NCBI GenBank assembly: GCA_009912235.1
Contig: WNDS01000001.1
Coordinates: 434,001 to 498,000, forward strand
Reading direction: 5' to 3'
DNA: 64,000 nucleotides
From: Stenotrophomonas maltophilia
Lineage (GTDB): Bacteria; Pseudomonadota; Gammaproteobacteria; Xanthomonadales; Xanthomonadaceae
Below, piece by piece: positions 23,594 to 33,473 of the stretch (positions within the stretch are counted from its first letter, which is position 1; each line of letters opens with the position of its first letter). The notes under the pieces are model-generated. The model searched no databases. It worked only from the letters and a program-made list of their open reading frames with translations, and was not told the DNA's origin. Position numbers and translations under genes: made by a program.

Positions 23594-26370
23594 TCAGCGC
23601 ACCAGCACCGCTTCGCCGCTGGCGTCGGTACGCATCGGTGACGGATGCTGCTGGCGCAGGAACTGCGCCAGGTCGCGCGGGGTCAGCGGGCGTGAGTACA
23701 GGTAGCCCTGGATCTCATCGCAGCCCTGCCGGCGCAGCATGTCCTGCTCCTGCTCGGTTTCCACGCCTTCGGCGGTGACCTTCATGCCCAGCGCATGGCC
23801 CAGGTGCACGATGGCCTGGGTGACTTCGGCCGTGCCCGAGTCGTGCAGCATGCCCTGCACGAAGCTGCGGTCGATCTTCAGGCGGCCCACCGGGAACCGG
23901 TTAAGGTAGTTCAAGTTGGAGAAGCCGGTACCGAAATCGTCCACCGCCAACGGCACGCCGTGGCGCTCAAGCACGTCGAAGCAGTGGCGCAGCACGTCGG
24001 TGTCACGGATCAGCGCCGATTCAGCCAGCTCCAGCTCCAGCCGCTGCGGCGGCCAGCCGTGGGCATGGCAGATGTCGATCACCCGCTCGGCAAAACCGCG
24101 GCCGCGCAGCTGCACGGCCGATACGTTCACGGCCACGCGGTCGAACTGCAGCCCGGCACGGTCCCATGCGGCGGCCTGGCGGCAGGCCTCGCCCAGCACC
24201 CAGTCGCCGATGCGGACGATTTCCCCGCACTTCTCGGCAATGGGAATGAACTCGGCCGGGCTGCAGTAGCCGATGCCGGGACGGTGCCAGCGCAGCAGGG
24301 CCTCGATGGCTGGCGGCTGGCCCGGTTCGGTATGCTGCAACGGTTGGTAGACCAGGCTGAATTCCTCGCGGTCGACCGCTCCATGAAGGCCGCGCTCGAT
24401 CTCCAGGCGCCGCTGGATACGCGCCAGCGCGTCCTGGCTGTAGTACTGGTAGGTGTTGCGACCGGCTTCCTTGGCAGCGTACATGGCCGCATCGGCCGCG
24501 CGCAGCAGCGTCTCGAAATCGTTCTGGTGTTCGCCCAGCATCGCGATGCCGACGCTGGCCCCCACCTTCAACGTGGTGTCGCCCCGGCGCAGCGGTTCGG
24601 CCAGCGAGGCGATCAGCTTGCGCGCCACGTGGCCGGCACCTTCCGGCTCGGCCAGGTCGCGCAGCACCACGATGAACTCGTCGCCACTGAAGCGGCCAAA
24701 CAGATCGTTGTTGCGCAGGTTCTGGTGCAGGCGTGCGGCAGCCGCCTTCAGCAGCGTATCGCCGGTGGCATGCTCGAAGCTGTCATTGATGGTCTTGAAG
24801 CCGTCCAGATCGATGAACAGCATGGCCAGTGAACTGCCACGGTCGCGCGCTTCCTCGATCGCATCGGCGGTCTGCTCGCGCAGCAGCATGCGGTTGGGCA
24901 GGCCGGTGAGCAGATCGTAGTGCGCCAGCAGTTCGATGCGCTCGTTGGCTTCGCGCTCGCGGGTGATGTCACGGAACAGCACAACGAAGCGCGGCGGCAG
25001 CCCGTCGCGGCGGTCCAGTTCAACCAGCACCTGCACCCACACGCGGATGCCGGACTGGCGGTAGAAGCACAGGTCCAGCTGTTCGGGCAGGCCGCCCTCG
25101 CTGATGCGCTGCAGCGCGGCCTCGAAGGCATCGCGCGAATCCTGCGTGTACAGCGACAGCGCCTGGTCGAGGGAGATCGGCTCCTTGCGCAGGCCGTGGA
25201 TGCGGTAGCACTCCTCGGTCCACTGCATGTTGCGCGTGGCCACTTCGATTTCACAGCCGCCGATGCGGCCCAGCGCGGAGACACGGTTGAGCAGTTCGGT
25301 GCGCCAGCGGATCAGCGCGTCGGTCTGGTGCTGTTCGGTGATGTTCTGCACCTGGCCCAGCAGACGGTGGATCTGCCCGTCCCCGTCAAGCAGCGGCTGC
25401 ATCCACAGCCGCAGGTGGTGCGAGGGCTCGCCTTCGCGCTGCAGTTCCAGATCGAGCATGGCCGCACGGCCGTCGCGCCACAGCCGGCGCCAGGCCGCGC
25501 GCAGGGCGCCGCGCGAACGTGGGTGCAGCTGCTCCAGCCAGCGCCGCTCGCCCGGCACGATGCCCGGCTGCAGCGCGAACAATGCGCGCAGTTCGGCCGA
25601 CCACCAGAAGCGGTGGCTGGCCGGGTCGAACGACCAGCTGCCCATCGCGGCGATGCGCTGGGCTTCGCTCAGGTGCAGCTGCTGTTCCTGCAGCAGGTTT
25701 TCCAGCTGCTTCTGCTGTTCGATATCGGTGTGGGTGCCGACCACGCGCAGCGGCTGGCCGTCGGCGGTGCGGGCCGCCACCCTGCCCCGGTCCAGCACCC
25801 AGCGGTACTGGCCGTCGGGCTGGCGAAAGCGGAACTGGGCACTGTACTGCGGCAGCCGACCGGCCAGATGGGCGTCCAGCGCCTGCCGCGTGGCCGGCAG
25901 ATCGTCGGGGTGCACGCGGGCGAGCAGGGCACCGGCGGTGGCTGCGGTGCTGCCGGCATCGTCGGTCAGTACGGGGTGCGGTGGACGCGGTCACTGGGAA
26001 CGTCCCAGTCCCACAGCCCGTGCCCCGCACTGTCCAGCGCCAGTTCCCAGCGCCGCCCGGCATCATCGGGGACTGGCTCGGGCACGCTGAGGGTGAACGC
26101 CAGCAGCTGGCCGTCGCCATCGTGCACCGCGCGCATGTGGCCATCGAAGTGCCCGCGCGGACCGCCGGGCACGGTGCAGGCCACGATGCCGCCGTCGGCT
26201 GCCAGCAGGTGCAGGTCTTCCAGTATCGGCGCGTAGGCGGCCAGCGTTGCCGGCAGGCCGTGTTCGCGCGCAGCTGGATTGGCCGCCAACGGTCGCCCGT
26301 CCCGGTCGACGATGAACAGGGCCGAGGCAAGCGGGTGCTGCAAGAGGCTGGCGATGATCCCTTGGTCCAC
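23594..26370 (-). pseudogene. PAS-GGDEF-EAL c-di-GMP signalling protein, frame broken in the N-terminal PAS region
   Basis: The 3' 773 codons encode two further PAS domains, a GGDEF domain (active-site motif SGDEF in RFSGDEFIVV) and an EAL domain with intact EALLRW, DDFGTG and AEGVET, so phosphodiesterase activity is likely. The 5' part (start GTG 26370, with GGAG upstream) encodes a first PAS region ending WDWDVPSDRVHRTPY in another frame. One extra base in a run of four G (23-strand positions 25973-25976 on the plus strand) would join it to TDDAGSTAATAG. The restored protein would be about 925 residues, cytoplasmic, with no membrane segment. It is divergent from the histidine kinase gene at 26501. 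Confidence 0.85.
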
Positions 26371-26500
26371 GCGGGTTGACTCCGTAAACGCACCCGACAG
26401 CGGGGCACGCAATCGTTAACGGCGAGTGCCGCGGATAATTGAGACATCCGTTCGCCCCCTGCGCGGTAAGATGGGCGGCGACCTTCACAACCGCCCGCCC

Positions 26501-28609
26501 ATGCCCGCAGACCCGACCGGCATTGCCCCGCCCCCTGCCCCCGATCCGCGGATGGCGCAGGCGCTGGGCCGCGACCGGCGCCGGGTGATGTTGAGCTACC
26601 TGGCTCTGGCGCTGGCCTGGATGGTGGCCAGCGACAGCGCCGTGCGGCTGCTGGTGGCCGACGCCCAGCAGGCGGCCATGTGGAACAATGTGAAGAGCAT
26701 GGTGTTCGCCGTGGCCAGTGCTGCGCTGCTGTACCTGCTGCTGCGGCCGCTGGCCGACCATGTGCTGCGCACCCATGCGCGCCTGCAGGCCTCGGAGACC
26801 CGGCTGCGGCAGATGTTCGAGGGCAACCCGGGGCCGATCCTGGTCTACGACCTGCACAGCCTGTCCATCCTCGATGCCAACCCCGCGGCCTGCGCGACCT
26901 TCGGCTGGGACCACGACGCGCTGCTTGAACGCACCATCGCCATCCTGTGGCCGCCCGGCCAGGAAGCGGCGCTGCAGGAAAAGCTGGAGGTACTGCGCGA
27001 GGCACCGGAGCAGCTGCGCGTGCTGCGTGCCCAGCTGCAGCTGAAGGACGGCAGTCTGCGGCAGATGGAGCTGCGCTCCAATGCCATCGACTACGGCGGC
27101 CGGCAGGCACGCCTGCTGATCGCCATCGACCGTACCAGCGAGGACCTGGCCCAGCTGCGCCGCGACCAGGCACTGGCCCGCGCGGAGGAAGCCCACGAGC
27201 TGGCCCGCATTGGCGCCTGGGAACTGGACCCCGCCACCGGCCTTGGGCGCTTTTCCCACCAGGTCTACCGTCTCCTGGGCCGGCGCACGCCGGAAGCCCG
27301 GCGCTGGCGCCGTTTCGATGAGCTGCTGGTGGCCGCCGACCCCGGCACTGCGGTGCAGACCCAGCACCTGCTGGACGAACTCTATGGCGGCCACCAGGTG
27401 CAGGTGGACGTGCTGCTGCCGCTGCTGGCGATGGACGGGCGCGCGTTGATGGTGCACCTGCGCGCCGAGAGCGGCGTTGACGAGGCCGGCCGCCCGCGCA
27501 TCCTGGGCACCCTGCAGGACGTGACCGAGCGCGAGCAGTCGCGCCGGCTGCTGCGCGAGCGCGAGGAGCAGTTCCGTGAACTGGTGCGGGTGCTGCCCGA
27601 CGGCGTGGTGATCCTTTCCGACGAACACGTGCTGTATGCCAATGCCTGGGCGGCCAGCCTGTTCGGCTACGGCAGCCACGCGCTACTGGGCGAACCGCTG
27701 GCCGAGCTGGTGGCCGAGGACGAGCTGCCGCGCGTGCGTGCGCAGCTGCGTGCCGGGCAACCGCAGCTAGGCCCCGGGCACAGCACCGTGGTGGCGATGC
27801 GGCGGCTTGATGGCCGGCGCTTCCAGGCCGGGCTGGCGGTGGGCGAAGTACGCTACGGCGGGCGCGACTGCACGCTGATGATCGTGCGCGACCTGAGCGA
27901 CTCCGAGCGCACCCGCAGCGCGCTGGAAACCAGCAACCGCGAACTGCAGGCAATGGCCGGGCGGCTGTTCTCGCTGCAGGAAGACGAGCGGCGTGCGATT
28001 TCGCGCGACCTGCACGATGACATCGGCCAAGCCATCACTGCGATGAAGCTGTCGGCCTATGCGGCGCTGGACGAAGAGGATGCCACCCGGCGCCGCGAGG
28101 ACATCGCCCAGATCGTCAGCCTGGCCCACACCACCGTGGCCAAGCTGCGCGACATCTCCACCCTGCTGCGCCCGCCGCAGCTGGATGCGCTGGGCCTGGA
28201 GGCCGCGCTGAGCTGGCAGGCGCGCGTGCTGTTCCGCTCCTCGCAGATTGAACTGCTGGCCGAGATCGATGCCCTGCCCGCGCGCCCGGACAGCAGCATC
28301 GAGCAGGCCTGCTTCCGCATTGCGCAGGAGAGCCTGACCAACGTGCTGCGCCATGCGCGCGCCAGCCAGGTGCAGCTGCAGCTGCGCGACGTCGATGCGC
28401 GCGGGCTGCACCTGCAGATCCGCGATGATGGCGAGGGCTTCGACCCGGAGGGCCCGCGCGGCCTGGGCCTGATCGTGATGCGCGAACGTGCGCAGAGCGT
28501 GGGCGGCCATGTCCGCATCGAATCGGCGCATGGCGCCGGCACCCTGGTCGACGTCCACCCTCCCTACCAGGCCACGGCTGTGGCCACCCCCGATCCGACG
28601 GAACACTGA
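26501..28609 (+). CDS. membrane PAS sensor histidine kinase (HisKA_3 type)
   Basis: The 702-residue kinase has two N-terminal membrane segments (about residues 28-50 and 68-85), three PAS domains, a HisKA_3 dimerisation domain with the phospho-His in SRDLHDDIGQAI, and an ATPase domain with AQESLTNVLRHA and DDGEGF...GLGLIVMRERA. HisKA_3 kinases normally phosphorylate NarL/FixJ regulators. The next gene starts three bases after its stop and encodes a GGDEF-EAL-REC protein, so the two are probably coexpressed and may be partners. ATG 26501 is the first start followed by family-like sequence. Confidence 0.88.
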   Translation: MPADPTGIAPPPAPDPRMAQALGRDRRRVMLSYLALALAWMVASDSAVRLLVADAQQAAMWNNVKSMVFAVASAALLYLLLRPLADHVLRTHARLQASETRLRQMFEGNPGPILVYDLHSLSILDANPAACATFGWDHDALLERTIAILWPPGQEAALQEKLEVLREAPEQLRVLRAQLQLKDGSLRQMELRSNAIDYGGRQARLLIAIDRTSEDLAQLRRDQALARAEEAHELARIGAWELDPATGLGRFSHQVYRLLGRRTPEARRWRRFDELLVAADPGTAVQTQHLLDELYGGHQVQVDVLLPLLAMDGRALMVHLRAESGVDEAGRPRILGTLQDVTEREQSRRLLREREEQFRELVRVLPDGVVILSDEHVLYANAWAASLFGYGSHALLGEPLAELVAEDELPRVRAQLRAGQPQLGPGHSTVVAMRRLDGRRFQAGLAVGEVRYGGRDCTLMIVRDLSDSERTRSALETSNRELQAMAGRLFSLQEDERRAISRDLHDDIGQAITAMKLSAYAALDEEDATRRREDIAQIVSLAHTTVAKLRDISTLLRPPQLDALGLEAALSWQARVLFRSSQIELLAEIDALPARPDSSIEQACFRIAQESLTNVLRHARASQVQLQLRDVDARGLHLQIRDDGEGFDPEGPRGLGLIVMRERAQSVGGHVRIESAHGAGTLVDVHPPYQATAVATPDPTEH

Positions 28610-28612
28610 GCC

Positions 28613-30386
28613 ATGTGGAATTCCAACCTGCCCCTGGTCAGCATCGACGATGCCCCCGACCGGCTCGGCGCCGGCAACCCCGAGCTGCAGGCCATGGTGG
28701 CCGAGGCCGCCTCCGGCGGCACGCCGCTGATGCTGATGCACGTGGACATCGACCACTTTGTTTCGGTCAACGAGAACATGAGCGCCGAAGTGGGTGACCA
28801 GGCGCTGGTGCTGGTGGCGCAGCGGCTGCAGTCGCACCTGCGCGGCCGCGGCAAGCTGTGGCGGCATGGCAGCGACGAGTTCCTGGTGGCGGTACCGCGC
28901 ACCGACGACGTGCCGCTGCCGGAGGACTTCGCCGAGGAGATCCGCCAGCAGCTGGAACTGCCGCTGTCGGTGCTGCCGTACACGCTGTTCATGACCGGCA
29001 AGCTGGGCGTGAGCCTGTGCCCCGAACATGCCAGCAGCGCCTCGCGCCTGCTCGACCACGCCGAGGACGCGCTGTACCAGGCCGCGCGCGAAGGCGGCAA
29101 CGCGGTGCGCATCCATGCGGTAGACACCCCGCCCAGCGCGCACAGCGAAAGCATCATTGCGCGGCAGATCATCGATGCCATTCCCAACGGCGAACTGAAG
29201 CTGCGCTACCAGCCGCTGTTGCTCGCGCGATGGCCACGTGGTGGGCATGGAAGCGCTGCTGCGCTGGCAGTCGCCTACCCTGGGCATGCTGGTGCCGGAG
29301 CGCTTCATGCGAACCGCCGAGCGGCTGGGCATCATCGTGCAGATCGGCACCTGGGTGCTGGAGGGCGCGCTGAAGCAGGCGCGGCTGTGGCGCGACCAGG
29401 GCTTCGCCGATTTCACCATCGCGGTGAACGTGTCCACGCTGCAGCTGCTGCGGCCGAACTTCTTCGCCGAGGTGATGTCGCTGATGCAGGCCGCTGGCGT
29501 GCCGGCGCACATGCTGACGCTGGAGATCAACGAAAGCGCGCTGACCAACAATGTGAACTTCGTCCACGAGACGCTGGTGAACCTGCGCAACGAAGGCATC
29601 AGCCTGAGCCTGGATAATTTCGGCACCGGCGATTCCAGCCTGAGCGCGCTGGTGCGCTACCCGGTGGACAAGCTGAAGATCGACCGCAGCTTTATCAAGA
29701 GCGCGCCGGCCGGCAACCGTGAGGCGGCCATCGCCCGCGCGATCATCGCCATGGGCTACCAGCTGGGCATGACGGTGATCGCCAACGGGGTGGAATCTCA
29801 GGCCCAGCTGGGCTTCCTGCGCCGCAACGACTGCGATGTGTTCCAGGGCTACCTGTTCGGCGAACCGATGTCGGCCGATGCCGCGGGCATGACCCTGCGC
29901 CGCCGCTACCTGCGCCCGGAAGCGTTCGCCGAAACCCGCCCCGACCGCACCCTGCTGCTGCTGGACGATGAAGAGAACGTGCTGCGCTCACTGGTGCGCC
30001 TGTTCCGCCGTGATGGCTACCGGATCCTGGCGGCGGGCAACGTGCGCGATGCGTTCGACCTGCTGGCGATCAACGACGTGCAGGTGATCCTGTCCGACCA
30101 GCGCATGAGCGACATGAGCGGCACCGAGTTCCTGGGCCGGGTGAAGATGCTGTACCCGGATACGATCCGCCTGGTGTTGTCCGGGTACACCGATCTGAAC
30201 ACGGTGACCGATGCGATCAACCGCGGCGCGATCTACCGGTTCCTGACCAAGCCGTGGAACGACGACGAGCTGCGCAAGCACATCCACCAGGTGTTCCGCA
30301 CGTACGAGGAACAGCGGCGCAGCAATGCCGGGCCGGCCGCCGCCGAGGTGGTTGATGGGGGCGAGGACCGTTCGCCGCTGCGCTGA
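28613..30386 (+). pseudogene. GGDEF-EAL-REC response regulator, frame broken between GGDEF and EAL
   Basis: An N-terminal GGDEF-like domain (motif RHGSDEF, degenerate) is followed in another frame by an EAL domain and a C-terminal receiver. The break is near 29226-29230: GELKLRYQPLLLAR continues as DGHVVGMEALLRW if one base is added, giving about 590 residues. The EAL domain keeps EALLRW and NVSTLQ, but has DNFGTG where DDFGTG is usual and ANGVES where AEGVET is usual, so catalysis may be weak or lost. The receiver (RTLLLLDDEENVLRSL, phospho-Asp in ILSDQRM, KPW) is at the C-terminus. It lies three bases after the kinase gene. It may correspond to the S. maltophilia EAL-type regulator called BsmR, which I cannot confirm. 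Confidence 0.85.
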
Positions 30387-30397
30387 GTTCATGTGGT

Positions 30398-30420
30398 TGC
30401 CGGCCAACGGCCGGCACTAC
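30398..30420. repeat. SMAG palindrome
   Basis: GCCGGCC-AAC-GGCCGGC (30399-30415) followed by ACTAC (GTAG on the minus strand), between the convergent REC and kinase genes. Confidence 0.7.
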
Positions 30421-30439
30421 CGGAATACCCGGCTATCCC

Positions 30440-31660
30440 TCAGCGCGGCTGCTTCACCGGCAACACCACGCGGAAGCGCGAGCCGACGCCGGGCGTGCTG
30501 TCCAGGTCGATGCGGCCGTGGTGCTTGTTGATGATGCTGTAGGAGATCGACAGGCCCAGGCCGGTGCCGCTGCCCACCGGCTTGGTGGTGAAGAACGGAT
30601 CGAAGATGCGCTGGCGCAGCTCCGGCGAAATGCCGCCGCCGGTGTCTTCGAATTCCACCCACACGGTGTCGCCGTCCACGCCGGTGCACACGGTGATCGT
30701 GCCGCGCTCGGCAATGGCGTGGCCGGCGTTGAGCAGCAGGTTCATGTAGACCTGGTTCAACTCCGACGGCAGGCACTCCACCAGCGGAAGCTGGCCGAAC
30801 TCGCGGTGCAGGGTCACCTTGTACTTCAGTTCGTTCCAGATGATGTTGATGGTCGATTCCAGGCCTGCATGCAGGTCAACCAGCTTCCACGACTCATCGC
30901 GCCCGGAATACGAGAAGTCCTTCAGGTCGCGCACGATGCGGGTGACCCGCTCGATGCCCTCGCGCGATTCGGCCATCAGCTGCGGCAGGTCGCGGATGAT
31001 GAAGTCGATGTCCAGGCGGTCGCGGATATCGTCGATTTCCGGAATCAGCGCCTTCGGGTCCGGCGCGCGCAGGGCACGCTCATAGGCTTCGATGACCGTG
31101 AACAGGCGGCGCAGGTATTCCTGCAGGCTGCCCAGGTTGGAATGCTCATACCCGATGGGGTTGTTGATTTCGTGGGCGACGTCGGCGGCGAGCTGGCCGA
31201 TGGAGGCCATTTTTTCCGACTGCAGCAGCTTCTCCTGCGTGCCGTTCAGGCGCAGATAGGCCTGGCGCAGTTCGGCGTGGCGCTGCTGCAGTTCGCGTTC
31301 GTAGTCTTGCTGGCCTTCGATGTGGCGGAACAGCGCCAGGAAGTGGCCCTGCCCCGGCTCGCCATGGTGGTACAGGTGCGCGATGACCACGCCTTCGCCC
31401 AGCGGCAGGCTGCCACTCCAGTGCCCCTGCAGACGGGCGTGCTCCAGCGCATCGGGCGGCAGCAGTTCACGCAGCCGCTGCGGTGCCGGCAGGCCGCTGC
31501 CGGCTTCGCTGGACAGCAGGTTTTCGGCGGCCGCATTGGCCAGCGCGACCTCGCCATCCTCGGTGAACAGCAGCAGGCCTTCGCGCAGGCGCGCGAGCAG
31601 GCCCTGCAGGACAGCGGGCGGCGGCAGGGGAGCGGTTACGAGAACGTTGGCGGCGGACAC
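30440..31660 (-). CDS. PAS-type sensor histidine kinase (HisKA)
   Basis: A cytoplasmic kinase of about 406 residues. An N-terminal PAS-like region ([20 protein letters not shown]) leads through a coiled coil ([20 protein letters not shown]) to the HisKA box [20 protein letters not shown] and an ATPase domain with [24 protein letters not shown] and [14 protein letters not shown]. The receiver-containing gene at 28613 converges on it. The coiled-coil plus HisKA arrangement is typical of kinases paired with RpfG/HupR-like receivers. The GTG at 31660 is a plausible start; the frame opens to 31744 and no strong ribosome binding site decides. Confidence 0.82.
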   Translation of the reverse strand: MSAANVLVTAPLPPPAVLQGLLARLREGLLLFTEDGEVALANAAAENLLSSEAGSGLPAPQRLRELLPPDALEHARLQGHWSGSLPLGEGVVIAHLYHHGEPGQGHFLALFRHIEGQQDYERELQQRHAELRQAYLRLNGTQEKLLQSEKMASIGQLAADVAHEINNPIGYEHSNLGSLQEYLRRLFTVIEAYERALRAPDPKALIPEIDDIRDRLDIDFIIRDLPQLMAESREGIERVTRIVRDLKDFSYSGRDESWKLVDLHAGLESTINIIWNELKYKVTLHREFGQLPLVECLPSELNQVYMNLLLNAGHAIAERGTITVCTGVDGDTVWVEFEDTGGGISPELRQRIFDPFFTTKPVGSGTGLGLSISYSIINKHHGRIDLDSTPGVGSRFRVVLPVKQPR

Positions 31661-31775
31661 GGCATATCGGGGCTGCGAAACAGGCGCCCAATATACGCGC
31701 AAAGGCAGGACCGCCACGACCGCGGCCCGTGCAGCGGGCCACACCCGCGTGGCCGATGGTCCCGCGCCGGGTGGC

Positions 31776-32114
31776 TCAGGCCACCGCGAGCGGGCGGCGG
31801 GCCGTCACGTTATGGGCCTGGCCCTTGGCATCGTAGGCGGCTGCATCTTCACTGCGCCCGAGCTGGCGCAAGGCCCAGTTGACCTCGCGGCGGCGGCGCG
31901 CCAGCAGCACGCCGTTGGCGCGGTTGCGTTCGGACAGCGCCTGCAGCAGTTCGCCTTCGCCGACCGGCGGCGCGCCCTCCAGTACCCGCAGGGCCTTCAG
32001 CTTGGCGCTGGTGGCGCGGATCAGGGCGTGCACGTCGTGGTCGACCAGCGCCTGGCGTTCAACGTCCAGGGCGTCGCTCAGGCGCTGCAGCGGCTCGCTC
32101 ATCGCCGCATTCAT
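31776..32114 (-). CDS. flgN: flagellar chaperone FlgN
   Basis: The 112-residue helical protein should bind the C-termini of the hook-filament junction proteins FlgK and FlgL and carry them to the export gate. It matches FlgN by size, by an all-helical pattern with LQRLSDALDVERQALVDHD, and by position at the end of the flgA-flgM-flgN operon. The ATG at 32114 overlaps the flgM stop by four bases. Sequence conservation in this family is low, so the call rests mainly on context. Confidence 0.85.
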   Translation of the reverse strand: MNAAMSEPLQRLSDALDVERQALVDHDVHALIRATSAKLKALRVLEGAPPVGEGELLQALSERNRANGVLLARRRREVNWALRQLGRSEDAAAYDAKGQAHNVTARRPLAVA

Positions 32115-32413
32115 CCGTGCAGCTGCTGGTCCAGTTCGAGCATACGCGAAGCAATCGCGTCCGGATTGATCTTGTAGGTGCCGTTCTGCAGTGCATCGCG
32201 CACAGCCTGGACGCGGTTGGCGTCGATGGCCGGGGCCGCGCTGAGGTTGCGCTCGAGGGCCTGCAGCTGGGTCGCTTCGCCGGTCAGGCGCAGGCTGTCA
32301 GCGGCTTCGACCGGGCGCGCGGGGCCTTCGCCACCGCTGCTAGGCTTGGTGGCCGGGGTCAGGCTGCGCAGGGCCTGGGGGACCTGCAGGTTGCCGTCGA
32401 TTTTCTGGCTCAT
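32111..32413 (-). CDS. flgM: anti-sigma-28 factor FlgM
   Basis: The 100-residue protein holds FliA inactive until the hook is finished and FlgM is exported. The N-terminal half is disordered-like; the C-terminal half has the sigma-binding helices, with RVQAVRDALQNGTYKINPDAI and IASRMLELDQQL as in other FlgM proteins. The ATG at 32413 gives MSQKIDGNL; the upstream codons are not conserved. It sits 75 bases after flgA on the same strand. Its targets in this window are the sigma-28-like sites before fliC1, the chemoreceptor, cheV and fliS. Confidence 0.93.
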   Translation of the reverse strand: MSQKIDGNLQVPQALRSLTPATKPSSGGEGPARPVEAADSLRLTGEATQLQALERNLSAAPAIDANRVQAVRDALQNGTYKINPDAIASRMLELDQQLHG

Positions 32414-32488
32414 GGGGTGTCCTGGGGTTGCCGTACACAAGGGATAACGGCTGCAGAGCCGTGATCTTTAGGGATTTTTCCGAATTCT

Positions 32489-33166
32489 TCAACGCGCCAC
32501 GATTACGTCACCGTCCGGGCCGACCGTCCCCTGCACGACCTTGCGGCTGGACAGGTTCTCCACCGAGACCCAGTCGTTCTCGCCACCATCGCCCAGGGCG
32601 CGGCCGGCAACCCGGACCTCCACCCCGCCCCGCCGCGAGACCAGCGAGACGCCGTCCCCACGCCGGATCAGGTGCTGCACCACCAGATCGCTGCTGGACA
32701 GCAGCGAGCCGGCCTGCAGTGGCCGCCGTGCGACGCGCCCGATGGCGGCGGCCGGATCGGCCAGCACTGCGCCGGCGATCCGCGCGGCGTCGCGCCGGGC
32801 AGTACTGATATCGGCCGCCGACAGGGTTTCTCCAGCCCCGATGGCACGGGTCAGCACCAGCACGTCCTGGTTGCGCCTTACCTTTACCGGCACGAACAGA
32901 CGCCAGCCGCCGGCATCCGGGCAGCTGACCTCCACCGTGGTGTTGGCGGTGGGCTGGGCGTGCAATGGCGCGGCACAGCGCGCCAGCCGCAGCGAATCGG
33001 CGATGACCGCCTCGCCCTCCGCGCCCGGGCCCAGGGTGGACAGCGCGGCGGCGCGGATGCTGGCCAGCGGCTGCCAGCTCTCGGCGGCCACGGCCGGCGT
33101 GGCGCTGGCCAGCAGCAACAGGCTGGAGGTGAGGAACGCGCCGGCAATGCGGGGAACGGGAAGCAT
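32489..33166 (-). CDS. flgA: flagellar basal-body P-ring formation protein FlgA
   Basis: The 225-residue periplasmic chaperone assists FlgI assembly into the P ring. It has a signal peptide ending TPAVAA, an N-terminal region with a Cys pair (LARCAAP...VSCPDAG), then the SAF-like domain with VLVLTRAIGAGETLSAADI and RPLQAGSLLSSSDL, and the C-terminal GVSLVSRRGGVEVRVAGRALGDG. It is first in a minus-strand operon with flgM and flgN and is preceded by a sigma-54 site. Confidence 0.95.
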   Translation of the reverse strand: MLPVPRIAGAFLTSSLLLLASATPAVAAESWQPLASIRAAALSTLGPGAEGEAVIADSLRLARCAAPLHAQPTANTTVEVSCPDAGGWRLFVPVKVRRNQDVLVLTRAIGAGETLSAADISTARRDAARIAGAVLADPAAAIGRVARRPLQAGSLLSSSDLVVQHLIRRGDGVSLVSRRGGVEVRVAGRALGDGGENDWVSVENLSSRKVVQGTVGPDGDVIVAR

Positions 33167-33201
33167 GGGGCCTCCAGGCAGAAGGAATCGACGGGCAACC
33201 G

Positions 33202-33217
33202 TGCAAGGGGTGTGCCA
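33202..33217 (-). promoter_or_regulatory. sigma-54 promoter of flgAMN
   Basis: On the minus strand TGGCACACCCCTTGCA has GG and GC ten bases apart, as in the -24/-12 consensus. It lies 36 bases before the flgA ATG. Confidence 0.8.
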
Positions 33218-33297
33218 GAGAGGGGGCGGCTGTGGGCAGGCTGGCGGGGATGGGGTTGGGGATGGCGCAACGATGACGGTGGCCGTAACGACAACCG

Positions 33298-33385
33298 GTA
33301 GAGTCGACTATTAGTCGACTGCTCTTGGCATGAACCCCGAAAAATCCCGGGCTGCGCGCGTCAGTCGACTAACAGTCGACTCTAC
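33298..33385. repeat. SMAG doublet (REPIN), AGTCGACT subfamily
   Basis: GTAG followed by AGTCGACT-ATT-AGTCGACT at the left (33298-33320) and AGTCGACT-AAC-AGTCGACT ending CTAC at the right (33363-33385). They form an 88-base inverted doublet between the flgA and cheV promoters. Confidence 0.85.
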
Positions 33386-33438
33386 CCCCCCCACCCATCC
33401 CAATCCCCATCCCCCGCCACCCGCGGCATCCACAGCCC

Positions 33439-33466
33439 TCAAGTTCCACCGCCCAGGCGCCGATAC
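33439..33466 (+). promoter_or_regulatory. sigma-28-like promoter of cheV
   Basis: TCAA (33439-33442), 16 bases and GCCGATAC (33459-33466) lie seven bases before the ATG at 33474. The -10 is excellent; the spacer is one base longer than usual. Confidence 0.55.
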
Positions 33467-33473
33467 AGCAGCC

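Noticed and set aside
23145..23641. Several 80-160 residue frames with repeated peptides in the SMAG array
   Set aside because: The repeats come from translating the palindromes; the frames occur on both strands and have no start signals.
29238..30386. EAL-REC protein as a separate gene starting at 29238
   Set aside because: The frame begins inside the EAL domain fold, and the preceding GGDEF-linker sequence in the other frame continues directly into it when one base is added.
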